Of a stretch of 35,758 bases of DNA, positions 24,994 through 32,699 are shown piece after piece; positions within the stretch are counted from its first letter, which is position 1, and each line of letters opens with the position of its first letter. The position numbers and the translations under genes are program-made. Source of the DNA: Acidobacteriaceae bacterium (GTDB lineage Bacteria > Acidobacteriota > Terriglobia > Bryobacterales > Bryobacteraceae); the NCBI GenBank assembly GCA_020247055.1, contig JADCJL010000338.1, positions 1 to 35,758 of the forward strand, given 5' to 3'. The notes beneath the pieces were generated by a model, which was not told the origin of the DNA, did no database searches, and was given only the letters and a program-made list of their open reading frames with translations.

Positions 24994-25906
24994 CACGTTC
25001 TCCCGTCATTCTTCTCCAATCTAACTCATTCAGGAACTCGGGCTGATTGCGCCAGTCCGGCCGCACCTTCACAAAGAGTTCAAGGAAGATCTTCGTGCCG
25101 AAAAACTCCTCCATTTCAAGGCGCGCCGCCGTGCCGATGGCCTTGAGCCCCGCCCCTTTCTGGCCAATCACAATGGTCTTCTGCCCCTGCCGCTCCACGT
25201 AGATCGTCGCGCTGATCCGGGTCAGCTTCGGCGTCTCCTCCCAGGTCTCCACCAGCACGGCCACCGCGTGCGGCACCTCCTGATGGGTCGCCGCCAGAAT
25301 CTTTTCGCGGATGATCTCGGCGGCCAGAAACCGCGAAGGCATCTGCGTAATGTGGTCTTCCGGATAGATCTTCGACGCCCGCGGCAGCAGTTTGATGATC
25401 TCGTCCCGGACGGTCTCCACCCCCTCGCCCGTCTGCGCCGAAACGGGCACATAAGCGGCAAACTCGTAATACTTCGGGAACTGTTCGAGCAGGGCGAGCA
25501 CCTTCTGCCGGTCCTCGACCAGGTCAATCTTGTTCAGCACGAGAATCGCCGGCACGCCGGCCTTCTTCACCAGATCGAGCGCGCCCTCGACTTCGGTCGA
25601 GATTACCCGCTGCGCGTCGTGCACAAACACGAGCACATCGATCGCATCGAGCGAGGCGCGGACCGACCGCATCATCTTCTGGTTATAAGGGGTGTCCGAT
25701 TTGTGGATGCCCGGGGTATCGACAAACACAATCTGGGCCGCCGGGGTGGTCAACACCCCGTCGAGGGCCGTGCGCGTGGTCTGCGGCTTGGAGCTGACAA
25801 TGGCCAGCTTCTCTCCAACCAGCGCGTTCAGTAACGTAGATTTTCCGGCGTTGGGCAGTCCAATAATGGACGCGGTTCCGGCGCGAAATGCGGGGCGCCT
25901 AGGCAT
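24986..25906 (-). CDS. era: GTPase Era
   Basis: A 306-residue Era GTPase, which binds 16S rRNA and assists small-subunit maturation. The G1 motif is GLPNAGKS (residues 16-23), the switch PQTTRTALDGV is at 41-51, G3 is DTPG (63-66), G4 is NKID (125-128) and SAQTGEGV is the G5 region. The C-terminal KH domain has PHAVAVLVETWEE, ISATIYVERQGQKTIVIGQKGAGLKAIGTAARLEMEEFFGTKIFLELFVKV. The length is usual. The ATG at 25906 overlaps the end of the CorC-type gene by eight bases, and the stop overlaps the BON gene. The phoH-ybeY-corC-era order is a widespread arrangement linking RNA metabolism genes. Confidence 0.97.
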   Translation of the reverse strand: MPRRPAFRAGTASIIGLPNAGKSTLLNALVGEKLAIVSSKPQTTRTALDGVLTTPAAQIVFVDTPGIHKSDTPYNQKMMRSVRASLDAIDVLVFVHDAQRVISTEVEGALDLVKKAGVPAILVLNKIDLVEDRQKVLALLEQFPKYYEFAAYVPVSAQTGEGVETVRDEIIKLLPRASKIYPEDHITQMPSRFLAAEIIREKILAATHQEVPHAVAVLVETWEETPKLTRISATIYVERQGQKTIVIGQKGAGLKAIGTAARLEMEEFFGTKIFLELFVKVRPDWRNQPEFLNELDWRRMTGERDE

Positions 25907-27161
25907 TCAACTCTTCTTTTATCTCCTCTTCCATTCGCGAAACGCGGACGCGGTCCACGCGCCGGTCGTTCGCCGCCAGCACTTCCAAGCGTATGCCATC
26001 CCGCTCGGCTCCCTCGCCGGCGCGCGGCACCCGCCCCAGCCATTCGGCCACCAGACCGCCCACCGTCGTCGATTCGAACTCCTCTTCAGGGCGGTACTCG
26101 AGCAGGCCCTTCAGGTGGTCGACGTCAAAGGAGCCCGAGACAATCCACGCCCCTTCGCCATCCGGCGCAATGTCCTGCGTCGGCTCGTGTTCGTCGCGGA
26201 TCTCGCCGAAAATCTCCTCGACCAGGTCCTCCATCGTCGAAATACCGGCCGTGCTGCCGTACTCGTCAATGACGACGGCCATATGCGCGCCATCCTGCTG
26301 CATCTCGCGCAGCAGGTCGGTCACCTTCTTCGACTCGGGCACCTTGCGAATGGGCCGCATCAGCTCCCACACGTGCGCCGGCGGGTGCTTTTCGTCCTGC
26401 ATGAACATGTCGCGGACGTGGATGAAGCCCACTACATCGTCGATCGTGCCGTCGTAGACCGGAATCCGCGAGTACTGTTCGTTGATGACGAGTTCGCGCA
26501 GCGAGGCCACCGTGGCGCCCTTCTCAATCGCTACCATCCGGGGCCGCGGCGTCATGACCTCTTTGACGGTCTTGTCGCCAAACTCGACCACGCTCTGGAT
26601 CAGCTTGCGGTCTTCCTCTTCAATGAGACCCTCTTCCTTGCCGGCCGCGATGAGCGCTTCAATCTGTTCGTCCTGCTCTTCGGCCTGTTCGTCCGGTGAA
26701 CCCAGTTCGGTGAGCGCCTGCAGGAAGCGCAAAACCGCAATGACCGGTGCGGCCAGCAGCGCCAGCAGCTTGACGAGAGGCAGAAAGGGCAGCAGCCAGA
26801 ACGCGGAAGTCTTGCGGTAGAGCAGCTGCGGAATGATCTGCGAACACAGCAACACGCCCGTGCAGGCGGCGATGCCGGCTTCGGCCAGACCATACCAGAA
26901 CTCCTTGTGCCCCATCCCCATGAAGGCCATGGCGAAGACGCCGACCAGCGCGATGAGCGAGTGCTTGAGCAGCGAGAAGGTCAGGGCGCCCGTTTCGAGC
27001 TTGAGGCCCAGACGGTCCTCGAGCGACTCCTTGAAGTGGATCAGCGCGTTCGATTCCCGCGACCGCAGCCGCAGCGATTCGAGATAGAGCAGTTGGACGA
27101 AGCTGGTCAGCACCACCAATCCGGCCAGCAGCGCCAGCGTGGCGAAGAAGGCGAGACTCAC
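25899..27161 (-). CDS. CNNM/HlyC-CorC family membrane protein with CBS domains
   Basis: A 420-residue protein of the hemolysin C/CorB type. The N-terminal ~150 residues hold a DUF21/CNNM membrane domain with four hydrophobic segments (AFFATLALLAGLVVLTSFVQLLYLE; HSLIALVGVFAMAFMGM; GIAACTGVLLCSQIIP; FWLLPFLPLVKLLALLAAPVIAVL). The linker QIEALIAAGKEEGLIEEEDRKLIQSVVEFGDKTVKEVMTPR leads into a CBS pair (IPVYDGTIDDVVGFIHVRD; MAVVIDEYGSTAGISTMEDLVEEIFGEI). A CorC_HlyC C-terminal domain ends the protein. Relatives transport or regulate magnesium and other divalent ions; a toxin role is not implied by the name. The start is GTG in a GTGA overlap with the ybeY stop. The neighbouring ybeY and era genes fit the usual cluster. 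Confidence 0.93.
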   Translation of the reverse strand: MSLAFFATLALLAGLVVLTSFVQLLYLESLRLRSRESNALIHFKESLEDRLGLKLETGALTFSLLKHSLIALVGVFAMAFMGMGHKEFWYGLAEAGIAACTGVLLCSQIIPQLLYRKTSAFWLLPFLPLVKLLALLAAPVIAVLRFLQALTELGSPDEQAEEQDEQIEALIAAGKEEGLIEEEDRKLIQSVVEFGDKTVKEVMTPRPRMVAIEKGATVASLRELVINEQYSRIPVYDGTIDDVVGFIHVRDMFMQDEKHPPAHVWELMRPIRKVPESKKVTDLLREMQQDGAHMAVVIDEYGSTAGISTMEDLVEEIFGEIRDEHEPTQDIAPDGEGAWIVSGSFDVDHLKGLLEYRPEEEFESTTVGGLVAEWLGRVPRAGEGAERDGIRLEVLAANDRRVDRVRVSRMEEEIKEELNA

Positions 27162-27604
27162 GGCTTCTTCGTCCTTTCAATCAGCCCGGCGGGCAGCCCC
27201 AGCGTCTGGCGCCATTTCGTTTCGAGCCGCCGCATCTTCCCGCGGTCGGTCTCATGATCGTGCCCTAGCAGATGCAGCAGCCCGTGCAGCATCAGAATCT
27301 CGACTTCGCTCGTGACGTCGTGACCGTACTCGGCGGCCTGCTCGGCGGCGCGGTCGGCCGAAATGGCCATCTCGCCCAACTCCTCCTCTCCCGGGAAGCT
27401 CAGCACGTCGGTCGGATAGTCGTGCTGCAGAAACTCCCGGTTCAGCCGCTGCAGGGCGGCATCGTTGGTGACGAGCACCGTGAAGGGTCGGCCCTCAGCC
27501 AACTCCGCGGTAAGCCGCGCCTCGAACAGGCGCAAGCGGCGGCGGTCGAGCGGGATGGACCGCTTGACGCCCTGAAACAAGATACTACTGCCGTCTGGGG
27601 ACAT
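27158..27604 (-). CDS. ybeY: Endoribonuclease YbeY
   Basis: A 148-residue single-domain metalloprotein that takes part in 16S rRNA 3' maturation and ribosome quality control. The zinc motif H-x3-H-x5-H is complete: His107, His111 and His117 in MLHGLLHLLGHDHETDRG. Upstream are LNREFLQHDYPTDVLSFPGEEELGEMAIS (residues ~54-82), the second family signature. The ATG at 27604 lies 12 bases after the phoH stop with no evident ribosome site, so coupling to phoH translation is plausible. It overlaps the CorC-type gene by four bases. Confidence 0.96.
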   Translation of the reverse strand: MSPDGSSILFQGVKRSIPLDRRRLRLFEARLTAELAEGRPFTVLVTNDAALQRLNREFLQHDYPTDVLSFPGEEELGEMAISADRAAEQAAEYGHDVTSEVEILMLHGLLHLLGHDHETDRGKMRRLETKWRQTLGLPAGLIERTKKP

Positions 27605-27616
27605 GGGTTTGGGGGG

Positions 27617-28651
27617 TTAGGTAATCGGTGGGGACGGAATCGCCTCGGCGGCATCGGCGGCCGCGGCGGCTTCCGTCAAACGGAGTGCCAGTTGGCGGCC
27701 AACGCCGCTGGCTTCGTGGTGGCGCTCGTAAGCCTTCACAATGCGCTGCACGAGGCTGTGGCGCACCACATCTTTTTCGTCAAAGCTGACGAAGCTGATC
27801 CCTTCAACGCCGCGCAGGATTTCGAGGGCGTCCAGCAGACCGCAGCGGCGGCCCGGCGGAAGGTCGATCTGGGTAGCGTCACCGGTAACGACCATCTTCG
27901 AGTTGAAGCCCTGGCGCGTCAGCACCATCTTCATCTGCTCGGGAGTGGCGTTCTGCGCCTCATCGAGAATGATGAAAGCGTCGTTCAGCGTCCGACCCCG
28001 CATGAAGGCAAGTGGCGCTACTTCGATAACGCCGCGTTCGGTGAACTTCTCAATCTTCTCCGCCTCGAGCATGTCGTAGATGGCGTCGTAGAGAGGCCGC
28101 AGGTAGGGATCAATCTTCTCCTGCAGCGTACCGGGCAGAAAACCCAGCTTCTCGCCGGCTTCCACGGCGGGCCGCGTCAAAATGATGCGGGAGACGCGTT
28201 TGGTGAGCAGCGCGGAAACGGCCATCGCCACGGCCAGATAGGTTTTGCCCGTGCCGGCCGGGCCGATGCCGAAAACAAGGTCGTTGCGCTCGATCGCTTC
28301 GAGGTAGCGCCGCTGATTGATGGTCTTCGGCGCCAACACCTTCTTGCCGAAGTTGCGCTGGCGGCCGCTGGCGACGAGCGCCCGCAGCGACACGCCGCTA
28401 TCTCCGGTAACAACCCGCAGAAGGCTATTCAGGTCTCCATTCGCAAAAACGTGACCCTCGCGGATGAGCTCCGCATAGTCGCTCAGGATTTGCCCGCAGC
28501 GCTCCACCGCCGAGGGCTCCCCCTCGACTTCAACCGCATCCGTCAACAGACGGGTATGCACACGGAGAGCAGACTCCAACAGCCGTATGTTCTCGTCCCG
28601 GGTTCCGTAGAGGGATTCAATCCCCCGGTACAGTGGCACGCTCAGCTTCAT
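27617..28651 (-). CDS. phoH: PhoH-like ATPase
   Basis: A 344-residue PhoH/YbeZ-type protein. Residues 1-100 form the N-terminal domain with the short helical unit NIRLLESAL. The ATPase core has Walker A GPAGTGKT (130-137), [33 protein letters not shown], and Walker [18 protein letters not shown] (Asp230, Glu231). It continues with [21 protein letters not shown], matching the helicase-like family. YbeZ works with YbeY in RNA metabolism, and the gene sits directly before ybeY. The frame is open upstream to 28993 as a shadow of the sigma gene; the ATG at 28651 is chosen because the family N-terminus starts there, though no clear ribosome site is seen. It follows the sigma gene after 31 bases. 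Confidence 0.95.
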   Translation of the reverse strand: MKLSVPLYRGIESLYGTRDENIRLLESALRVHTRLLTDAVEVEGEPSAVERCGQILSDYAELIREGHVFANGDLNSLLRVVTGDSGVSLRALVASGRQRNFGKKVLAPKTINQRRYLEAIERNDLVFGIGPAGTGKTYLAVAMAVSALLTKRVSRIILTRPAVEAGEKLGFLPGTLQEKIDPYLRPLYDAIYDMLEAEKIEKFTERGVIEVAPLAFMRGRTLNDAFIILDEAQNATPEQMKMVLTRQGFNSKMVVTGDATQIDLPPGRRCGLLDALEILRGVEGISFVSFDEKDVVRHSLVQRIVKAYERHHEASGVGRQLALRLTEAAAAADAAEAIPSPPIT

Positions 28652-28682
28652 GCGCGGCGAAACAACATCGCCTTCAGTATAG

Positions 28683-29372
28683 CTAACTAAGCAAGGTAGC
28701 CGCGCCGCGCTGACCCTGGTGTTTGCCGAGCCGCTCTCGCAACTCGCGCCGGGCGCGCAACAGACGCGACTTAGCCGCCGCTTCGGAGATATCCAGTTGC
28801 CGCGCCACATCGGCCAGCGGCAAACGCATCGACTCCCGCAACAACAGCGGCTTCCGCAACAGCGGGGGAATGCGATTGACTTCCTGATAGAGCAACGAAG
28901 CGACTTCGTTGCGCCCGTACCGCTGTTCCGGATCTTCCGCGGTATCCCGGAGTTCAAACTTGGTCTGGTTCTCGTCCGCCCCGGGGTCGTCAAGATAAGT
29001 GAACTGGGCCCGCCGAAGCTGCCGGAGGCGCATCAGGCACTGATTGACCACGATCCGCGACAGCCAGGTCGAAAACCTGGAGTTGCCTTCAAAGCTGCCT
29101 AAGTGAAGAAAAGCCTTCGTGTAGGCATTCTGTACCTCATCCTCGGCATCCTCGTGGTCGCGCAAAATGGAGCGGGCCAGTTTGAGGCAGGAAGGATAAT
29201 GACGGTTCACCAGTTCGGTAAACGCCTGCTGATCCCCCATCTTGGCGAGCGGCACCAGTTCGGCATCCGCGTCCACGATCGGTTCTGGTTTCGCAGCTTC
29301 TACTACCGGGGGCTGCGCGGGAGCCAGCAAGGCGGGGTTGGGATACACTGTGTTGATCAGGGCGGTTGCCAT
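28683..29372 (-). CDS. ECF-type RNA polymerase sigma factor
   Basis: A 229-residue sigma-70 family factor of the extracytoplasmic-function type. A Pro/Ala-rich leader of ~40 residues precedes region 2 (MGDQQAFTELVNRHYPSCLKLARSILRDHEDAEDEVQNAYTKAFLHLGSFEGNSRFSTWLSRIVVNQCLMRLRQLRR, ~45-120). A variable linker and region 4 follow, with the helix-turn-helix LPLADVARQLDISEAAAKSRLLRARRELRERL (~187-218). No anti-sigma factor gene is adjacent. The ATG at 29372 has GAGG nine bases before it. It is the first gene of the run towards phoH and era, and diverges from the XRE-cupin regulator. A promoter-like pair (CTGAAA, 17 bases, TAGTAT) lies upstream. Confidence 0.93.
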   Translation of the reverse strand: MATALINTVYPNPALLAPAQPPVVEAAKPEPIVDADAELVPLAKMGDQQAFTELVNRHYPSCLKLARSILRDHEDAEDEVQNAYTKAFLHLGSFEGNSRFSTWLSRIVVNQCLMRLRQLRRAQFTYLDDPGADENQTKFELRDTAEDPEQRYGRNEVASLLYQEVNRIPPLLRKPLLLRESMRLPLADVARQLDISEAAAKSRLLRARRELRERLGKHQGQRGAATLLS

Positions 29373-29415
29373 CGTTCAAGTCCTCTAAATCCACCCTAAC
29401 AGCGGGGGGTGGGCA

Positions 29416-29444
29416 ATACTAGCCCCCACTGAAACCTATTTCAG
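29416..29444 (-). promoter_or_regulatory. Candidate promoter of the ECF sigma gene
   Basis: On the minus strand CTGAAA (29439-29444) is followed, after 17 bases, by TAGTAT (29416-29421), a fair match to a sigma-70 type -10. Transcription would begin near 29409, giving a leader of about 37 bases that contains the GAGG ribosome site. The -35-like element is one arm of the palindrome at 29426-29447. Confidence 0.35.
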
Positions 29445-29447
29445 TGG
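29426..29447. promoter_or_regulatory. Perfect palindrome in the sigma/XRE divergent region, candidate operator
   Basis: CCACTGAAA (29426-29434) and TTTCAGTGG (29439-29447) are perfect inverted repeats of nine bases with a four-base centre (CCTA). A further CTGAAA half-site is at 29459-29464, which also serves as a -35-like element for the XRE gene. The natural candidate to bind is the XRE-cupin protein encoded next to it. A hairpin role is possible, but the element lies upstream of both genes, not after one. Confidence 0.5.
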
Positions 29448-29458
29448 AGCGCAACGCG

Positions 29459-29486
29459 CTGAAAGCGTTTTAACCTGCGCTAAAAT
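29459..29486 (+). promoter_or_regulatory. Candidate promoter of the XRE-cupin gene, leaderless
   Basis: CTGAAA (29459-29464), 16 bases, then TAAAAT (29481-29486) resembles a sigma-70 promoter. Initiation about seven bases after the -10 would fall on or next to the ATG at 29493, and no ribosome site precedes that ATG, so the transcript may be leaderless. Confidence 0.4.
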
Positions 29487-29492
29487 GAGTTC

Positions 29493-30107
29493 ATGTCAGA
29501 CTTCGAAACAGGGCCGGATACCATCAATCGTCTTCTCGGATCCTACGAACTGGGCCGAAAGCTGAAGCAGCTTCGTTTACGGAAAAAGATTGCCCTTACC
29601 GAGTTGGGGCGCCACACGGGTCTTTCCGCCTCGATGATCTCGCAGCTCGAGAATGGCAAGCTGGTGCCGACGCTGCCCACCCTGGCGCGCCTCTCCATGG
29701 TGTTCGACGTCGGCATGGACTACTTTTTCGGGACTCGCCGCCGCGAGGGACTCTTTGAAATCGTCCGGCAGGAGGAGCGCATGAAGTTCCCCAACCGCCC
29801 GGAGATGGAAAAGCCCAATTTCTTCTTCGAAGTCCTGGCGTTCAAGGCCACCAACAAGTCGATTGAGGCCTACCTGGCCGAGTTTCCGCAGGCCAGCGAA
29901 GGGGAGGCAACGGCGCACCTGCATCCGGGGGCGGAGTTGATCTATGTCATGGAGGGGACGCTGGCGGTGCAGTATCAGGATGAGGAGCACGAACTCCACG
30001 CCGGCGACTGCTGCTACTTCGACTCCTCGGAGCTGCACAGCTATCGCGGCGTCTCGGAAACCCCGGCGCGGGCCATGGTGGTATCGGCGCCGATGCTGCT
30101 GCGCTAG
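29493..30107 (+). CDS. XRE family regulator with C-terminal cupin domain
   Basis: A 204-residue transcription regulator. The helix-turn-helix spans residues ~20-80 (LGRKLKQLRLRKKIALTELGRHTGLSASMISQLENGKLVPTLPTLARLSMVFDV). The cupin_2 sensor spans ~120-203. Its metal-type motif is intact: His142, His144 and Glu148 in AHLHPGAELIYVMEGTL, and His182 in YFDSSELHSYR. In this class the cupin binds a small ligand and changes DNA binding, controlling sugar, amino-acid or redox genes; the ligand is not predictable. It diverges from the sigma gene and probably controls the palindrome between them. The peptidase-like gene follows after nine bases, so it could head the plus-strand series up to the GNAT gene. 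Confidence 0.92.
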   Translation: MSDFETGPDTINRLLGSYELGRKLKQLRLRKKIALTELGRHTGLSASMISQLENGKLVPTLPTLARLSMVFDVGMDYFFGTRRREGLFEIVRQEERMKFPNRPEMEKPNFFFEVLAFKATNKSIEAYLAEFPQASEGEATAHLHPGAELIYVMEGTLAVQYQDEEHELHAGDCCYFDSSELHSYRGVSETPARAMVVSAPMLLR

Positions 30108-30116
30108 GATGGCCTC

Positions 30117-31544
30117 GTGCGACTGATTGCGGCAGCGGTGGTTTTGGCCGGGGTTGTAGCCGGGGCGGACAAGTGGAGCGTCCTGCGGAGCGAACCCTTT
30201 GCCGTTTATACAAACGGCAAGGAGAGGGAGGCGCGCGAGGCGCTGGCGCTGGCCGTGCAGGTGCACCACACCCTCAGCGCGCAGTTCGGCAAGGAGCTCA
30301 CCCCGGCCTGGCCCATCACCTATGTACTGGGCAAGGGCGACGGCCGGCTGCGGTTGGGCCCCGGGGGATATCTGGCGGGCGCGGTCGACGCCGGCGAGCT
30401 GGCGGCGCTGCTGATCCGGGACAACACCCTGCCGTTTGATGAAGAGATTGAGCGGGGTGTGATTACGCTGTTCTCGACGCTGGCCGTGGATGGTCCGCGG
30501 GTGCGGGTGGGAGCGCCGGTGGCGCGGCCGGACCTGGCGTGGGCCCGCATGCACCTGCTGTTCACCGATGACCGCTACAGCGGCAAGACGCGGGTGCTGC
30601 TGGCCAACCTGTCGAAAGGCGTCGATCCGGTGGTGGCGTGGAGCAACTCGGTCGGGGTCCCCGCGGCGGACATCACGGCGCAGGCCCGGGAGCATCTGGC
30701 GCGCGGGCAGTTTGGGGTGGCGGCGCTGAACGGCAAGCCGATTGATCCGCGGCGCTGGCGCGAAGAGGTGCTGAACGCGCAGGAGACGGCCGATCTGATG
30801 GCGCGCTGGAGCGGCCCGGCGCCGGAGACGGCGCTGGCGGGGCTGACCATGGCGCAGCTCGAAGAGCAGGCGCAGAAGTGGCCGCGTTGGCCGGAGCCGC
30901 ATGCGCGGATGGCGTCGCTCGAAACCGAGCCCTCGCGCCGGGCGCAGCGCTGGCGCCGGGCCGCGCAGCTGGCGCTGCGGGATATAACGCTGTGGCAGAA
31001 GGCCGCGGCCGCTTTTGCTCAGGGCGAACTGTTCGCGGAAGAGACTCAGTGTCTGCTCGCGGCCGAGAAGGCGGCCAACACGCGCGCCGAACGGGAGCGG
31101 CTCCGCGGCGAGCGGCTGGCGGCGCAGGAGCGGCGCGTCGAGGCCGAACTAGCGGCCCGGCGGGCCGAAGAGGAGCGCGAGCGGGCCGAAGTGGAGCGCC
31201 TGCGGCAGGAGGCGCTGAACCGCATCCGGATGGCCGAGGCCAAGGCCAACGATGGCAAAGCCACGGTGGCGGGCAAGGTGCAGGAGTGGTGGGAGGGGCC
31301 GCGGGGCGATGCGTCCTTGCGCGGGCGGCTGGAGCGGGTCGATTGCGTGGGCGGAACGCTGCGTTTGCAGGTGCGGGGCGCGGACCAGAAGCTGACTGCG
31401 CTGATCGTGAAGAATGTGGCCGAGCTGCAACTCGACGGGGCGCCCGAAATCAAGCTGGCGTGCGGGGTGCAGCGGCCGGTGCGCGGGGTGACGGTGGAGT
31501 ACTGGCGAAAGAGCCTTGCAGTGACACGGGTGAAGTTCGATTGA
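30117..31544 (+). CDS. Exported peptidase-like protein lacking the zinc motif
   Basis: A 475-residue protein with a signal peptide (MRLIAAAVVLAGVVAGADK). Residues ~20-205 run parallel to acidobacterial gluzincin-like (DUF1570/peptidase MA-type) proteins as I recall them: WSVLRSEPFAVYTNG at the start; ERGVITLFSTLAVDGPRVRVGAPV, where those have an EGLAEFFSTLEV-like stretch; then a helix pattern WARMHLLFTDDRYSGKTRVLLANLSKGVDP. No HExxH is present anywhere, so it is probably not an active peptidase. A long charged coiled coil follows (RAERERLRGERLAAQERRVEAELAARRAEEERERAEVERLRQE, ~323-365). A small beta-rich domain (LRGRLERVDCVGGTLRLQVRG) ends the protein. The start is GTG at 30117, with AGGA seven bases ahead. 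The MFS gene overlaps its stop by four bases. Confidence 0.7.
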   Translation: MRLIAAAVVLAGVVAGADKWSVLRSEPFAVYTNGKEREAREALALAVQVHHTLSAQFGKELTPAWPITYVLGKGDGRLRLGPGGYLAGAVDAGELAALLIRDNTLPFDEEIERGVITLFSTLAVDGPRVRVGAPVARPDLAWARMHLLFTDDRYSGKTRVLLANLSKGVDPVVAWSNSVGVPAADITAQAREHLARGQFGVAALNGKPIDPRRWREEVLNAQETADLMARWSGPAPETALAGLTMAQLEEQAQKWPRWPEPHARMASLETEPSRRAQRWRRAAQLALRDITLWQKAAAAFAQGELFAEETQCLLAAEKAANTRAERERLRGERLAAQERRVEAELAARRAEEERERAEVERLRQEALNRIRMAEAKANDGKATVAGKVQEWWEGPRGDASLRGRLERVDCVGGTLRLQVRGADQKLTALIVKNVAELQLDGAPEIKLACGVQRPVRGVTVEYWRKSLAVTRVKFD

Positions 31545-32698
31545 GAGTGCAGGCGCGTTGGATAGCGGTGGCGATCTTCGTTCTCTCGTCGACGTTGAAC
31601 TATCTGGACCGGCAGCTGTTCGCGGCTTTGGAGCCGGTCATCCGGCGGGAGTTCGCGCTGAGCTACGAGGGCTTCGGGTATTTGATTACGGCCTATGCGT
31701 TGATCTACGCGGTAGGGGCGACGGTACTGGGTTTGACGCTGGACCGAATCGGGCTGCGCGCCGGGTCGGCGTTGACCGTGGGGTTGTGGTCGCTGGCGAC
31801 GGTGGGGATGAGCTGGGTGGGCGGATTGGGAAGTCTGGTGGGGTTCCGGATGCTGCTGGGGTTTGCGCAGGGCGGGGGAATTCCGGCGACGGGCAAGGCG
31901 TTCGGCACGTTTCTGCCGCCGGAGGAGCGGGCGTTCGGCACGGCCAGCAATCAGATCGGCATCTCGCTCGGCATGATCCTGGCGCCGCTGTGGATCAACT
32001 GGGCAACGCAGTACTTTGGCTGGCGGCAGGCGTTTTTGGGGCCGGGATTGTTGGGGTTTTTGTGGATTCCGCTGATGTGGTGGGTGACGCGGGGCGCGCC
32101 GGCGCAGCCGGCCGGTCCGGCGGCGCCGGTGGGCGACCTGTTGCGGCGGCGGGCTTATTGGGGCGTACTGCTGGCCAACGGTCTGGGGATGATGGCCTAC
32201 GCGCTATGGAGTTCGTGGACGACGGCGTACCTCGTTAAGGTGTGGGGCGCGGGGGACTGGGCGTGGCTGCCGCCGGTGTTTGCCGTGGGCGGCGGGGTGA
32301 TTGGGGGGACGCTGGCGTTCCGGTGGATGCGGGGGGGCCTCGCGCCGGCGGCGGCGCGGCGGCGCGCGGCTTTGGTGGGGGCGCTGGTGTTGGGCGTGGC
32401 AACGGCCGCGGTACCGGCGATGCCGGGGGCGGGGTGGGCGGCGGTGGCCATCGGCATGAGCTTTCTCGGCTCGTTGATTCTGAGTGTAAATGTATACGCG
32501 CTGCCGCTTGATTTGTTTGGCGCGGGGCGGGCCGGATTTGCCGTGGCGAGTCTGACGGCGGCGTACGCGCTGATGCAGGCGGTTAGTTCGCCGCTCGTGG
32601 GGCGCGTCGTGGACCGGTACGGCTTCGACCCGGTCTGCTGGGTGACGGCCGTGCTGCCGCTGGCCGGGGTGATGGTGCTCTATAGCACCCGGGAGTAG
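31541..32698 (+). CDS. MFS transporter (anion/hexuronate-type)
   Basis: A 385-residue major facilitator with 11-12 membrane helices. The N-terminus VQARWIAVAIFVLSSTLNYLDRQLFAALEPVIRREF, with NYLDRQ, and the loop GLTLDRIGLRAG between helices 2 and 3 point to the anion:cation symporter group that includes hexuronate carriers. The second half starts near DLLRRRAYWGVLLANGLGMMAYALWSSWTTAYLVK. The substrate cannot be told. The start is TTG at 31541 in a TTGA overlap, with GGTGA seven bases before; GTG at 31547 is the alternative. The frame extends upstream to 30878 but without sense. Codons end mostly in G, unlike the C-ending ABC-F gene. The glycosyltransferase ATG follows one base after the stop. 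Confidence 0.9.
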   Translation: MRVQARWIAVAIFVLSSTLNYLDRQLFAALEPVIRREFALSYEGFGYLITAYALIYAVGATVLGLTLDRIGLRAGSALTVGLWSLATVGMSWVGGLGSLVGFRMLLGFAQGGGIPATGKAFGTFLPPEERAFGTASNQIGISLGMILAPLWINWATQYFGWRQAFLGPGLLGFLWIPLMWWVTRGAPAQPAGPAAPVGDLLRRRAYWGVLLANGLGMMAYALWSSWTTAYLVKVWGAGDWAWLPPVFAVGGGVIGGTLAFRWMRGGLAPAAARRRAALVGALVLGVATAAVPAMPGAGWAAVAIGMSFLGSLILSVNVYALPLDLFGAGRAGFAVASLTAAYALMQAVSSPLVGRVVDRYGFDPVCWVTAVLPLAGVMVLYSTRE

Positions 32699-32699
32699 G

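Noticed and set aside
30878-31540. Upstream extension of the MFS transporter frame
   Set aside because: It is out of frame within the coiled-coil part of the preceding gene and is Gly/Arg/Ala-rich without membrane segments.
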